From positions 4,820,801 to 4,884,800 of the forward strand of contig OZ242974.1 of assembly GCA_965211775.1 (NCBI GenBank): a stretch of 64,000 bases of DNA. Direction: 5' to 3'. The notes beneath the pieces were generated by a model. The model was not told the DNA's origin and ran no database searches. It worked only from the letters and a program-made list of their open reading frames with translations. How positions within the stretch are numbered: the first letter of the stretch is position 1; the number at the start of each line of letters is the position of its first letter. Positions 36,177-45,454 of the stretch are shown here, one piece after another. The DNA comes from Thiodiazotropha sp040506975 (GTDB lineage: Bacteria; Pseudomonadota; Gammaproteobacteria; Chromatiales; Chromatiaceae). A program made the translations under genes and the position numbers.

Positions 36177-36497
36177 ATGACAACCATCCAGGAGGCTATA
36201 CAGACTAAACTGGCGTCCGCTTTCGCACCGCTGCATCTCGAGGTTGTCAACGAAAGTCATATGCACAATGTGCCGGAGGGCTCGGAATCCCATTTCAAGG
36301 TTGTGCTCGTCAGTGACGCCTTCAAGGGAGAGAAACTGATCAACCGTCATCGGCGAGTCAACAAAGTGCTGACGGAAGAGTTGCAGGGGGGTGTACATGC
36401 CTTCGCGCTCCATACCCTAACCCCGGAAGACTGGTTTGACCAGGGAGGCAAGGTTGCGGACTCACCACCTTGCCTTGGAGGTTCGAATCGGGGTTGA
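36177..36497 (+). CDS. bolA: BolA family protein
   Basis: 106 residues: LVSDAFKGEKLINRHRRVNKVL and VHAFALHTLTPEDW are the BolA signature. The invariant His residues (ESHMHNVPEG; ALHTLTP) can help bind [2Fe-2S] clusters with monothiol glutaredoxins. The C-terminal SPPCLGGS is found in many gammaproteobacterial BolA proteins. It is convergent with the DegS-like gene, nine bases apart. Confidence 0.93.
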   Translation: MTTIQEAIQTKLASAFAPLHLEVVNESHMHNVPEGSESHFKVVLVSDAFKGEKLINRHRRVNKVLTEELQGGVHAFALHTLTPEDWFDQGGKVADSPPCLGGSNRG

Positions 36498-36505
36498 ACT
36501 CGAGC

Positions 36506-37630
36506 CTAGTTGCCCTGCTGCAACACCACTGTCAATTCAAGTTCTTCACCGTTGCGCCATATAGAGATGGTGGTCTGATCGCCGATATGAAAATCGTCCA
36601 GCCGACCCAACAGTTCGTTGACCGTGGTCACCTGACGGCCACCGATCGCCTGAATCACATCACCCAGCACCAGATCCCCATTGGGATCGATAAAGGTACT
36701 GCGCAGACCCGCTGTCTCGGCCGCGGTGCCGGCGGTCACCTGTAACACCAGCACTCCCTCCAGATCGAGTTTGCTCAGGATGGTGCGGTTGATATCCTCG
36801 TCCACCGAGATACCAAGTGAAGGCCTGACATAGCGTCCCTTGGCAATCAGTTCCGGCACTACCCTGTTTACCGTATCCACGGGCACGGCGAAACCAATCC
36901 CGGCATAAGCCCCCGAGGGGCTGTAGATGGCCGTGTTGATCCCGATCAGCCGGCCGGCACTGTCGAGCAGGGGTCCCCCGGAGTTACCCGGATTAATGGC
37001 GGCGTCGGTCTGGATCAGATGGTCGACGGCAACCCCGCTGCGACTCTCGGGAAGCGAGCGGTCGAGGGCCGACACCACACCGGTTGTCAGAGTGTAATCG
37101 AGCCCGAAGGGGTTACCGATGGCAAACACCTTCTGCCCAACCTTCAGATCGCTGCTGCTGCCGACGGGCACCGGCGGCGGCCGGTCAAAAGGGACCCGGA
37201 TCCGCAGCACCGCCAGATCGTGATCGGGACTGCTGCCTACCAGCACTGCCTGATAACTGCGTCCATCATTGAGTCGTACATTGGCCTGCGCTGTCTCGGC
37301 GATCACATGATGGTTGGTCACCAGATGACCGAGATCATCCCAGATGAAGCCCGAGCCGGTCCCCTGAGGCACGCTGAAGATATCCCGTGTCCAGGGATTA
37401 CGCACCCGTTGCAGGGTGGTGATAAAGACCACCGAGGGGCTCGCCTGCTGAAATATCTCCACAGTGGCCTGCTCATCTGACGCCAAATCGCCTCGTGGTG
37501 TGACCTGGCGCGGTTCCGAGGTAAGCCCCGCCAGCCACTGCTCGAGCTGTGGCAGGAAGGTCCAGGCAAATATCAGCAGCAGCAGACCGCCGAAGATCAG
37601 CTGAATACGCCGCAGACTCGGATCACTCAA
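36506..37630 (-). CDS. degS: DegS-like membrane-anchored serine protease
   Basis: 374 residues. One N-terminal transmembrane anchor (IQLIFGGLLLLIFAWTFL) is followed by a trypsin-like domain with His in TNHHVIAE, Asp in HDLAVLRI and Ser in NPGNSGGPLLD, then a single PDZ domain (VLQVTAGTAAETAGLRS). In E. coli DegS cleaves the anti-sigma factor RseA when misfolded porins bind the PDZ domain. The single PDZ and anchor favour DegS over DegP. No rse genes are nearby. Confidence 0.88.
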   Translation of the reverse strand: MSDPSLRRIQLIFGGLLLLIFAWTFLPQLEQWLAGLTSEPRQVTPRGDLASDEQATVEIFQQASPSVVFITTLQRVRNPWTRDIFSVPQGTGSGFIWDDLGHLVTNHHVIAETAQANVRLNDGRSYQAVLVGSSPDHDLAVLRIRVPFDRPPPVPVGSSSDLKVGQKVFAIGNPFGLDYTLTTGVVSALDRSLPESRSGVAVDHLIQTDAAINPGNSGGPLLDSAGRLIGINTAIYSPSGAYAGIGFAVPVDTVNRVVPELIAKGRYVRPSLGISVDEDINRTILSKLDLEGVLVLQVTAGTAAETAGLRSTFIDPNGDLVLGDVIQAIGGRQVTTVNELLGRLDDFHIGDQTTISIWRNGEELELTVVLQQGN

Positions 37631-37679
37631 GAGACCGCATACCTCAACTTCTCCTCATGACTCCAGACCTGGAGGATAC

Positions 37680-39032
37680 TCAGTCACGCTGGCTGAAGTA
37701 TTCCCGTGTCAGAGAGAACACTACCGGGCTCAACAATAACAGGGCTATCAGGTTGGGGATCGCCATAAGGGCATTCAGGGTATCCGAGATCAACCAGACA
37801 AAATCGAGTTGGTCCTGGGCAACGGCGCCAATCGGAATCATCACCACCCAGACCACACGAAAGGGGGTGATGGAGCTGACGCCGAAGAGGTATTCCACAC
37901 AACGCTCACCGTATACGCTCCAGCCAAGTATTGTGGTAAAGGCGAATATCGCCAATCCGAAGGAGACTACGTAACCGCCGATACCCGGGAGTGCGCGCTC
38001 GAATGCCAGCGACGAGAGCGCCGCACCGGTCTCGCCACTGGTCCAGGCATCGGTCACCATGATAGCCAGACCGGTGATGGAACAGACGATCAGGGTATCG
38101 ATGAAGGTACCGAGCATGGCCACGGTACCCTGTCTTACCGGGTTGTCGGTCGCTGCCGCAGCATGGGCGATGGGGGCGCTGCCGAGGCCGGCCTCATTGG
38201 AGAAGATACCGCGGGCCACACCGAAGCGAATCGCAGCCCACACCACAGCGCCGGCAAATCCGCCGGTGGCGGCCGTCGGGGTAAACGCCTGTTTGACAAT
38301 CTCCACCACCGCGCCGGGTACGGCGCCGGCATTGAGAATCAATACCACCACGCCGGCAAGCAGGTAGGCTATGGCCATGAAGGGCACCAGCTTACCCGCC
38401 ACCTCGGCGATACGGCGGATACCGCCGATCAGTACCAATGCGGCCAATACCGCCATCACCAACCCGGTCACCCAGGGGGCGATCTGAAGACCATCATTCC
38501 CAGACAAGGCGTGAGCCACCGAATTGGCCTGCACCGTGTTGCCGATGCCGAAACCCGCCAAGGCGCCGAAGATGGCAAAAAGACCACCGAGCCAGGCCCA
38601 TTTTGCGCCCAATCCGTTCTTGATGTAGTACATCGGGCCGCCCACATGGTTACCGTTCTCGTCCACCTCGCGAAACCGCACCGCAAGTACCGCTTCGGCG
38701 TATTTGGTCGCCATGCCGACCAGGGCCGTACACCACATCCAGAACAATGCGCCGGGCCCACCCAGGGCGATGGCGGTCGCCACGCCTGCGATATTGCCAG
38801 TTCCTATGGTCGCGGAAAGCGATGTCATCAAGGCATTGAACGGGCTGATTTCACCCGCCCCCCTCCCCTCGCGGCCCTGCCACAGCATGCGAAAGCCGTA
38901 CCGCAGCTTAGCCAGAGGCATCAGTTTCAGACCAAGCATGAGAAACAGTCCGGTGCCCAGAATCAGCACCAGCATCAATGGACCCCAAACTATGCTGTTC
39001 AGGCCCTTAATCAATTCAGTCAGACTCTCCAC
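37680..39032 (-). CDS. Alanine/glycine:cation symporter (AGCS family)
   Basis: 450 residues with about ten to eleven membrane segments. Signatures include GEISPFNALMTSLSATIGTG near the N-terminus, HVGGPMYYIKNGLG and GVARGIFSNEAGLGSAPIAHA. It takes up alanine or glycine with Na+ (or H+). It follows the divergent small membrane protein and precedes the DegS gene with a 49-base gap. Confidence 0.93.
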   Translation of the reverse strand: MESLTELIKGLNSIVWGPLMLVLILGTGLFLMLGLKLMPLAKLRYGFRMLWQGREGRGAGEISPFNALMTSLSATIGTGNIAGVATAIALGGPGALFWMWCTALVGMATKYAEAVLAVRFREVDENGNHVGGPMYYIKNGLGAKWAWLGGLFAIFGALAGFGIGNTVQANSVAHALSGNDGLQIAPWVTGLVMAVLAALVLIGGIRRIAEVAGKLVPFMAIAYLLAGVVVLILNAGAVPGAVVEIVKQAFTPTAATGGFAGAVVWAAIRFGVARGIFSNEAGLGSAPIAHAAAATDNPVRQGTVAMLGTFIDTLIVCSITGLAIMVTDAWTSGETGAALSSLAFERALPGIGGYVVSFGLAIFAFTTILGWSVYGERCVEYLFGVSSITPFRVVWVVMIPIGAVAQDQLDFVWLISDTLNALMAIPNLIALLLLSPVVFSLTREYFSQRD

Positions 39033-39361
39033 CCTTCACACCCCTCGGTTTTTTGCTTTTGATATCAGAAGTTTATTAAAAGTCACCCCATACCGGAAAG
39101 GGCATATCCAACGACTGACAACGATTCCCGTAAAGCCAACTGCTTGACTTAAACTGCACACCCACAAGCCTTATCCACGCAAGCAGAACCATCACAGACT
39201 ATACGCTACAGGAATTCAGCCTTCACACAGCCCACTATACACACCCCAGGTTACTGAATTCAAAAAGAAACCTCGATCTGTTGCAAAAATCGACTTGAGA
39301 TCATGCGTGTTGCCAGTTAATCTCTCGATATCTCTACTCAACTCGCGTTTGGATTCTACCC
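39033..39361. other. Divergent intergenic region
   Basis: About 330 bases between the symporter and a small membrane protein. A TTGAGA hexamer at 39293-39298 is followed 17 bases later by TAATCT; this weak match could serve the gene at 39362. Nothing else stands out. Confidence 0.35.
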
Positions 39362-39724
39362 ATGTCAGTCTGTAAAAGTCTCAAAGGGTACACACGGAAA
39401 CATGAACGTCTGGCGGATATCTTTTCTCTGCTTGCAGTAGCGCTCTTGTTCGGCACCCTCTACATCGTCCTGGCCTACCATACACCGATTGTCAGCTGGC
39501 TGAAAAAAGATGCCGTTATCCATGTACCGATTGCAATGGCCCTGCTGCTGTTCGATATCTTCATCATTTATATGTGTCTAAACATCGGCGCTGCGCGTTT
39601 CGCCGATGAGGATGAAAGCTGTTTCCATACCTTCAAGGGGCGCCGTGCCGGCAGCGGTTCCGTTGGTGTCATGTTCAATAACTGGCTGCACCACATGGAG
39701 CAGGTAGGCAAGAAACACCGCTGA
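39362..39724 (+). CDS. Small membrane protein of unknown function
   Basis: 120 residues with two hydrophobic segments, LLAVALLFGTLYIVLAY and VPIAMALLLFDIFIIYMC, and charged ends. The tail ends in FNNWLHHMEQVGKKHR. I recognise no family. It lies just before the TatT lipoprotein gene but is separated from it by 119 bases. Confidence 0.6.
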   Translation: MSVCKSLKGYTRKHERLADIFSLLAVALLFGTLYIVLAYHTPIVSWLKKDAVIHVPIAMALLLFDIFIIYMCLNIGAARFADEDESCFHTFKGRRAGSGSVGVMFNNWLHHMEQVGKKHR

Positions 39725-39843
39725 TATCGATTGGGCTTTAATACATACCGGCTCCAACTGTCGAACAATCCACGCTTCTATTTACCCACGAGTCAGGTAC
39801 CGGTGTGCACGGACGAGTTACAACTAATCTGATCCTGCAGCGC

Positions 39844-40713
39844 ATGACAACCCCGGTGCGCCGTATATCTGACCGACAGGTTTTTCAGCTGATTCTGCTT
39901 GTGATTTCACTATCCATACTAAGTGGCTGCGTCTCCATGGCCACGGATCGGCTGGCGGCCAATCTCTCCATTGCAATGCTCAATCAGACGGACCCTGAAA
40001 TAGTGCGATCCGGCGCGCCCGCCTACCTCCTTCTCCTCGACTCACTGATTGAAGAAGATCCCGATGATCAATCACTGTTATTTGCCGGCGCTAGACTCTA
40101 CAGTGCCTACGCCGGTGGACTGGTGACTGACCCCGGTCGGCAAAAAATCCTGACCCGGAAGGCCCTGGAATACGCCGGTCGCGGTTTGTGCCAGACAAGA
40201 CCCGGCATCTGTGAAAAGGCAGCCGGGCCCTTCGCTCAGTTTAAGCAGGAAGTTCATGAGGCAGGCAACGGGGACCTGCAGGGACTCTATCTCTACGCCA
40301 CCAGCTGGGCGGCTTGGATTCAGGCCCATAGCGACGATTGGAACGCCATTGCCGACCTCGCCAAAGCCCAGGCCATGCTGGAACACATAATCTCTTTTGA
40401 GCCGGGCTATGAAGGTGGACGGACACAGCTCTATCTTGGCGTAATCAAGAGTCAGATTCCTCCAGCCCTGGGGGGTAGACCAGAGGTCGGCCGCCACCAT
40501 TTCGAACAGGCCTTAGGCTACTCTGCGGGAGATGACCTGATTGTAAAACTGGAATTTGCTCGACACTATGCCCGCTTGGTTTTTGATAAAACACTTCACG
40601 ATAGACTGTTAAACGAAATCATCGAGGCAGATCCGATAAAACCCGGGCTTACCCTGAGTAATGTCATGGCTCAACAACAGGCCAGACAACTGCTTGAAGA
40701 TGACTATTTTTAG
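39844..40713 (+). CDS. TRAP-associated lipoprotein TatT
   Basis: About 289 residues from the ATG at 39844 (a GTG at 39805 would extend it). A lipoprotein signal ends in SILSGC, giving lipid-Cys near residue 29. The mature part is helical TPR-like (SGAPAYLLLLDSLIEEDPDD; GRPEVGRHHFEQALGY), as in the T component that partners the substrate-binding protein of some TRAP transporters. dctP, dctQ and dctM homologues follow. An IS1595 copy now separates it from dctP. Confidence 0.85.
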   Translation: MTTPVRRISDRQVFQLILLVISLSILSGCVSMATDRLAANLSIAMLNQTDPEIVRSGAPAYLLLLDSLIEEDPDDQSLLFAGARLYSAYAGGLVTDPGRQKILTRKALEYAGRGLCQTRPGICEKAAGPFAQFKQEVHEAGNGDLQGLYLYATSWAAWIQAHSDDWNAIADLAKAQAMLEHIISFEPGYEGGRTQLYLGVIKSQIPPALGGRPEVGRHHFEQALGYSAGDDLIVKLEFARHYARLVFDKTLHDRLLNEIIEADPIKPGLTLSNVMAQQQARQLLEDDYF

Positions 40714-40876
40714 TTCTGATTCTGACGCTCACCGTTATTGCAACCGGGATGGAACAGCCACATCTCAACCACGGTCGGCTCCGATGCCCCAGACAAAACC
40801 AGTGATAATGGACAAGTGGGATCAGGCTCAGAAACTTTGCGTCCATTTACGGTCTGACAACGTACATAAAACTGTA

Positions 40877-41905
40877 CCTGATTACTCATGAGGCTCAGCT
40901 ATTGAGCCTGTGGTGCAAGCATAATGGAACCTACTGAATAAAAGAGGATTTCATCATGCCGAGAAATACTATTCAATTTCAAAAAGGTCTTGGTTTGCAC
41001 GATTCTCTGGAACAATATGGGACCGAGGATCAGTGTCGACAGGCATTGTATGATTTGCGCTGGCCGACGGGCTATGTCTGCCCTGAGTGCGGCAACACAA
41101 CAGGCTGTGAACTCAAAAAGCGTCAGATATATCAATGTCACAAGTGCCATCATCAGACTTCCCTGACCGCCGGCAGCATCTTCCATGGCACCAAGCTGCC
41201 GCTGAGAACGTGGTTTCTTGCGATCTATCTGTTGACCCAACGCAAGAAAAGTATCTCGGCGCTGCAACTTTCCCGCGAAATCGGGGTGAACTACAATACG
41301 GCCTGGCGACTCAAGCATAAGTTGATGCAGGTGATGATGGAACGTGAGCGTGGAAAAAAACTGGCCGGTCGCATCGAATTGGATGATGCTTATCTCGGAG
41401 GCGAGCAAGCCGGTAAGCGTGGTCGTGGGTCGCGCAACAAAATCCCTTTCGTAGCTGCTGTTGAGACGACGCGGGACGGCAGGCCCATGAAAATTCAACT
41501 GCGTCGTGTAAGGGGCTTCCGCAAACGTGAAATCGCCCGCTACGCCCGCTCCTGCTTGATGCCTGGCAGCGAAGTCTTTACCGATGGGCTTTGGTGCTTT
41601 AGTGGCGTGACAACCGCTGATTGCCATCATAACCCCATGGTGACGGGTGGTGGGCGCCAAAGTGTCCAGTATTCGTGCTTCAAATGGGTAAACACGATGT
41701 TGGGTAATGTCAAAAACAGTCTGTTGGGTACTTTTCATGCGATTCGAGATAAACATGTGTCGCGTTATCTTGCTGAGTTCGAATATCGGTTTAACCGCCG
41801 TTTCGATTTACCCGCCATGATTGAACGATTGCTTTTTGCCGCTCTTCGCACTCCACCTATGCCATATCGCCTCTTGAGAATGGCTGAGGTTTAGGGGTAA
41901 TCAGG
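40877..41905 (+). mobile_element. IS1595-family element, copy 4, within the TRAP cluster
   Basis: 1029 bp with an exact 8-bp duplication aaactgta (40869-40876 and 41906-41913). The duplication resembles aaactgca at copy 1. It lies between tatT and dctP and transcribes in the same direction as both. Confidence 0.95.
40956..41894 (+). CDS. IS1595-family transposase, copy 4
   Basis: 312 residues, identical in protein sequence to copy 3 (HDSLEQ, GLWCFSG, LAEFEYR). Intact zinc ribbon and DDN-K catalytic pattern. Confidence 0.94.
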   Translation: MPRNTIQFQKGLGLHDSLEQYGTEDQCRQALYDLRWPTGYVCPECGNTTGCELKKRQIYQCHKCHHQTSLTAGSIFHGTKLPLRTWFLAIYLLTQRKKSISALQLSREIGVNYNTAWRLKHKLMQVMMERERGKKLAGRIELDDAYLGGEQAGKRGRGSRNKIPFVAAVETTRDGRPMKIQLRRVRGFRKREIARYARSCLMPGSEVFTDGLWCFSGVTTADCHHNPMVTGGGRQSVQYSCFKWVNTMLGNVKNSLLGTFHAIRDKHVSRYLAEFEYRFNRRFDLPAMIERLLFAALRTPPMPYRLLRMAEV

Positions 41906-41997
41906 AAACTGTATATATTCAAAAACAGCTTTGTAATGAAAGCTTTATATCTGATGGACACTGATCACACCGCCGAATTCGTCATAAGGAATACGCC

Positions 41998-43002
41998 ATG
42001 TTCCGTTTGATCAACACACTGCTGCTACTGCTCCTGTTGAATCCCATCAGCCAGGCGGGCACCACATTGAAAATCGCCACCCTGGCGCCGGATGGTACAA
42101 ACTGGATGAAAGAGATGCGGGCGGCAGCGAAACAGATCAAGCAGCAGACCGACGGCAGAGTCAAGATCCGTTTCTATCCCGGCGGTGTCATGGGCAATGA
42201 CAGCAGTGTCCTGCGCAAGATCCGCATCGGTCAGCTGCATGGCGGAGCCATTACCGGTGGCGGCCTGAGCAGTATCTACAAAGACGCCCAGGTATATACC
42301 CTTCCATTTCAGTTCCGCAATCTTCAGGAAGTCGATGCAGTCCGTCAGGTGATGGATCCCCAGATCATCGAAGGCATCAAGAAACAGGGTTATATCAGCT
42401 TCGGCCTGAGTGAGGGAGGGTTTGCCTATCTGCTCTCGAATTCACCGGTTACGTCCACTGAAACCATGAAGGATCTGAAAATCTGGATTCCTGAGGGTGA
42501 TCTGGTCAATGCCTCCATGTTTCAGGAATTGGGCATATCACCGGTCCCCCTACCCCTGACCGATGTGCTTACCGGATTGCAAACCGGACTCATTGATACC
42601 ATTGCCAGCGCTCCCATCGGGGCTATCGCACTGCAATGGCATACCCGGGTCAGTTATCTGACACAGGTACCGCTCGCCTATCTCTATGCCACGCTGGTTT
42701 TGAAGGAGAATGCATTCGACAAACTCCGGCAATCGGACCAATCCATAGTAAAACAGATTCTCGAATCCGCTTTCGACAGGATTGACCGTCAAAATCGCAC
42801 CGACAACGAACAAGCCATGATTGCCCTGAAAAGACAGGGGGTCGAATTTATCAGTCCCAGTACAGTCCAACAACAGGCGTGGGAAGCCCATGCCGGCAAG
42901 ACGCTGCGAAAACTCAGTAAAGAGAGTATCTTTAGCGAACACATGTTGAACAGGATGCAATCTTTGATTCAGCAGTACCGACAGATCGCATTGACCCGTT
43001 AG
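41998..43002 (+). CDS. dctP: TRAP transporter substrate-binding protein DctP
   Basis: 334 residues. Signal peptide (LLLLLLLNPISQAG), then the DctP fold starting TLKIATLAPDGTNWMKEMR; the ligand-binding Arg region appears near MKDLKIWIPEGD and the family signature in LQTGLIDTIASAP. It binds an organic acid in the periplasm and delivers it to DctQM. The long form lacks features that would tell the ligand. It is 90 bases after the IS1595 copy, so expression may have changed. Confidence 0.92.
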   Translation: MFRLINTLLLLLLLNPISQAGTTLKIATLAPDGTNWMKEMRAAAKQIKQQTDGRVKIRFYPGGVMGNDSSVLRKIRIGQLHGGAITGGGLSSIYKDAQVYTLPFQFRNLQEVDAVRQVMDPQIIEGIKKQGYISFGLSEGGFAYLLSNSPVTSTETMKDLKIWIPEGDLVNASMFQELGISPVPLPLTDVLTGLQTGLIDTIASAPIGAIALQWHTRVSYLTQVPLAYLYATLVLKENAFDKLRQSDQSIVKQILESAFDRIDRQNRTDNEQAMIALKRQGVEFISPSTVQQQAWEAHAGKTLRKLSKESIFSEHMLNRMQSLIQQYRQIALTR

Positions 43003-43190
43003 ATTCTCCTCCGATACCACTCAATATGAACTACACTTAGAGATCAATCAGCACGAGCACATCAGTCCATGATCCACACTGTATCACCCAATATTTACAG
43101 TGCAATCAAGCTTGCTGCGCACAAGCTCGATTCGATCCATCTGGATTGTCTTGCAGGCATTTGACCACGAACATAATCCAAAACACCGGT

Positions 43191-43493
43191 ATGAATCTCT
43201 TCAAACCCGACAAGGCAGTAGAAGAAAAGGAGATTTTCGAGACCTTATTGGAAAGCGAGAATGTCACAATCGAGCGCATACTCAGCCCGCCTGATACCGT
43301 CACTGAAGTATCGCAACAGCACCATGACGAATGGGTTTGCGTGTTACAGGGGAGCGCGAAGCTGGAAATGGATGATCGGGAGATCACCCTCTATCGGGGA
43401 GATAGTGTACTGATACCGGCCAATACCGCTCACAGGGTTTTGACCACCAGCCATCAGCCCCACTGTATATGGCTTGCCATCCATATCCTGTAA
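43191..43493 (+). CDS. Cupin-domain protein
   Basis: 100 residues from the ATG at 43191. The cupin core is visible: QQHHDEWVCVLQGSAKLEMD (motif 1 with His and Glu) and GDSVLIPANTAHRVL (motif 2 with His). It is a small single-domain beta-barrel, probably metal-binding. It sits between dctP and dctQ, an unusual position, and may be a small-molecule enzyme or sensor for the TRAP substrate. Confidence 0.85.
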   Translation: MNLFKPDKAVEEKEIFETLLESENVTIERILSPPDTVTEVSQQHHDEWVCVLQGSAKLEMDDREITLYRGDSVLIPANTAHRVLTTSHQPHCIWLAIHIL

Positions 43494-43694
43494 CTCAGAC
43501 TGGATAACTGTTCAGACAGGATTGGGGCAACCCGAAGGGCTGGGGCTGTTTTCGCCCCCAGCGGTGTTATCATTCGCTCATGTAGAATAACTACACTACG
43601 CTCATTCTGCCTTGCTGGGCACAAAAACAGCCTCAGCAGGGCGTATTGGATTAGTGTTAACGGGCCCTAGCCAATCGATAGACGAGCAAGCACC
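43494..43694. other. Repeat-containing gap before dctQ
   Basis: A hairpin gctgggg-N10-ccccagc at 43539-43562 has no T-run. Downstream the heptamer cgctcat occurs twice (about 43574 and 43597) around gtagaataactacactac. The block looks like an inserted repeat element rather than a promoter. A ribosome site for dctQ is not obvious. Confidence 0.4.
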
Positions 43695-44183
43695 ATGTTA
43701 CTCACCGTGAAGCGCATTAAACAATTGATACTGCTTTTCGAAGATGGCCTGATGGCGATCCTTTTGAGCGCCACGATTCTGCTTGCAGCCAGCCAGATCG
43801 TACTGCGCAATCTGTTCGACAGTGGATTGATATGGGCCGATCCTACTCTACGCATCATGGTTTTGTGGCTTGCTCTGTTGGGCGCCATCGCCGCCACCCG
43901 GGAGGATCGTCACATCCGAATCGATCTCTTCTCTCATAGAATATCGAAGCGGAGTCGTTTTGCAGTGTCGCTCATCAACAACCTCTTCAGTGCCCTTATC
44001 TGCGGCATCATCACCTGGCACGCCATACGCTTCGTTTATATGGAATGGCTGGATGGCGTCAAACTGTTCGCCAGTCTGCCGGCCTGGCTGGGTGAGATCA
44101 TCATACCGATAGGCTTCGGCATCATGACCTTGCGATTCCTGTCCAACATCCCCCTGCAACTGCTGCAAAAGGACGCTGAATGA
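43695..44183 (+). CDS. dctQ: TRAP transporter small permease DctQ
   Basis: 162 residues with four hydrophobic segments (ALLGAIAATREDRHIRID between the second and third is the family motif). It forms the inner-membrane complex with DctM. Its stop overlaps the dctM start (ATGA). Confidence 0.92.
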   Translation: MLLTVKRIKQLILLFEDGLMAILLSATILLAASQIVLRNLFDSGLIWADPTLRIMVLWLALLGAIAATREDRHIRIDLFSHRISKRSRFAVSLINNLFSALICGIITWHAIRFVYMEWLDGVKLFASLPAWLGEIIIPIGFGIMTLRFLSNIPLQLLQKDAE

Positions 44184-45454
44184 TTATTGCAGCGGGCCTT
44201 ATCCTGTTGGCGTTGTTCGGTGCGCCACTCTTCACCATTGTCGGCGCCAGCGCCTTGTGGGGCTTCTATCGATCAGATATCGATCTGTCGGTTGTGGTCA
44301 TAGAGTTCTTTCGACTGGCAGAGATGCCGGTGCTTTTGGCCATCCCGCTGTTCACCTTTGCCGGCTATCTACTCAGTGAGAGCGGCGCCCCTCACCGCCT
44401 AGTAAGACTAACCCAGGCCCTGCTTGGCTGGGTTCCCGGAGGCATGGCCTTTGTCGCCCTGGTCGCCTGCGCCCTGTTCACGGCGTTTACAGGCGCTTCA
44501 GGTGTCACCATCGTGGCGCTGGGCGCCCTGCTCTATCCCGCCCTGCGGGAGGCTGGATATCGGCAGGGTTTCAGTCTTGGACTGGTCACCACATCCGGCA
44601 GTCTGGGGCTGCTGTTCGCCCCGGCCCTGCCGCTGATCCTATATGCGGTGGTGGCCCAGCAGTTGGGGATCGGCGGCTCCATCACTGTGGACGACATGTT
44701 TCTCGCGGGCCTTCTTCCCGGCCTGTTGATGCTGTTGATACTGCTTGCATGGGGGCTATGGTCAGGCCGGGACCTGCCGCTGAACGAATTCACCCTCACC
44801 GAGGCAAGAGCGGCCACACGCGAGGCAGTTTGGGAGATTCCCCTGCCGATCATTATTCTCGGCGGAATCTATAGCGGTTATTTCGCGCTCTCCGAGGCAG
44901 CCGCCGTCACCGCGGTCTACGTGCTTGTCGTCGAGGTCTTCATCCACAGAGAGATACCCCTCAAACAGCTGCCCAAGGTGATGCGTGAAGCGATGCTGCT
45001 GGTGGGCGGCATCCTGGTCATCCTGGGAATGTCGATGGCGTCCACCAACTACCTTATCGATGCGGACGTTCCGAACCAATTCTTCGAATGGTTAAATGAG
45101 CGGGTCAAAGACCCGCTCACATTCCTGATACTGCTGAACCTCTTTCTGCTGGTACTCGGCACCCTGCTCGATATCTTCTCAGCATTGGTGTTGATGGTCC
45201 CGCTGTTACTGCCTGTAGCCGTTGAATACGGAATCGATCCGGTCCTTCTGGGGGTCATCTTTCTGGCGAACATGCAGATCGGATATTTCACCCCACCGGT
45301 CGGCATGAACCTCTTCATTGCCAGTTATCGTTTCGATAAACCCATCGCCGAAATATACCGCGCCACCCTTCCCTGGTTTGCCCTTCTGTTTGGTGCGGTA
45401 TTGATTATCACCTATTGGCCGACACTCTCACTGGCCTTGCTCGATCGCAATTGA
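44180..45454 (+). CDS. dctM: TRAP transporter large permease DctM
   Basis: 424 residues, about twelve membrane segments: LFTFAGYLLSESGAPHRLV, ALFTAFTGASGVTIVALG, GSLGLLFAPALPLILY and IGYFTPPVGMNLFIAS are DctM hallmarks. It drives Na+-coupled uptake. The last 43 bases overlap the 3' end of the convergent EamA gene. Confidence 0.94.
   Translation: MIIAAGLILLALFGAPLFTIVGASALWGFYRSDIDLSVVVIEFFRLAEMPVLLAIPLFTFAGYLLSESGAPHRLVRLTQALLGWVPGGMAFVALVACALFTAFTGASGVTIVALGALLYPALREAGYRQGFSLGLVTTSGSLGLLFAPALPLILYAVVAQQLGIGGSITVDDMFLAGLLPGLLMLLILLAWGLWSGRDLPLNEFTLTEARAATREAVWEIPLPIIILGGIYSGYFALSEAAAVTAVYVLVVEVFIHREIPLKQLPKVMREAMLLVGGILVILGMSMASTNYLIDADVPNQFFEWLNERVKDPLTFLILLNLFLLVLGTLLDIFSALVLMVPLLLPVAVEYGIDPVLLGVIFLANMQIGYFTPPVGMNLFIASYRFDKPIAEIYRATLPWFALLFGAVLIITYWPTLSLALLDRN

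Noticed and set aside
36466..36490. tRNA-like T-arm sequence ggttcgaatc
   Set aside because: It is the end of bolA coding sequence (SPPCLGGS region); no acceptor, D or anticodon arm can be formed around it.
37809..39062. 417-codon antisense frame over the AGCS symporter
   Set aside because: Composition is His/Gly/Arg-rich without a fold signature; the symporter frame is clearly real.
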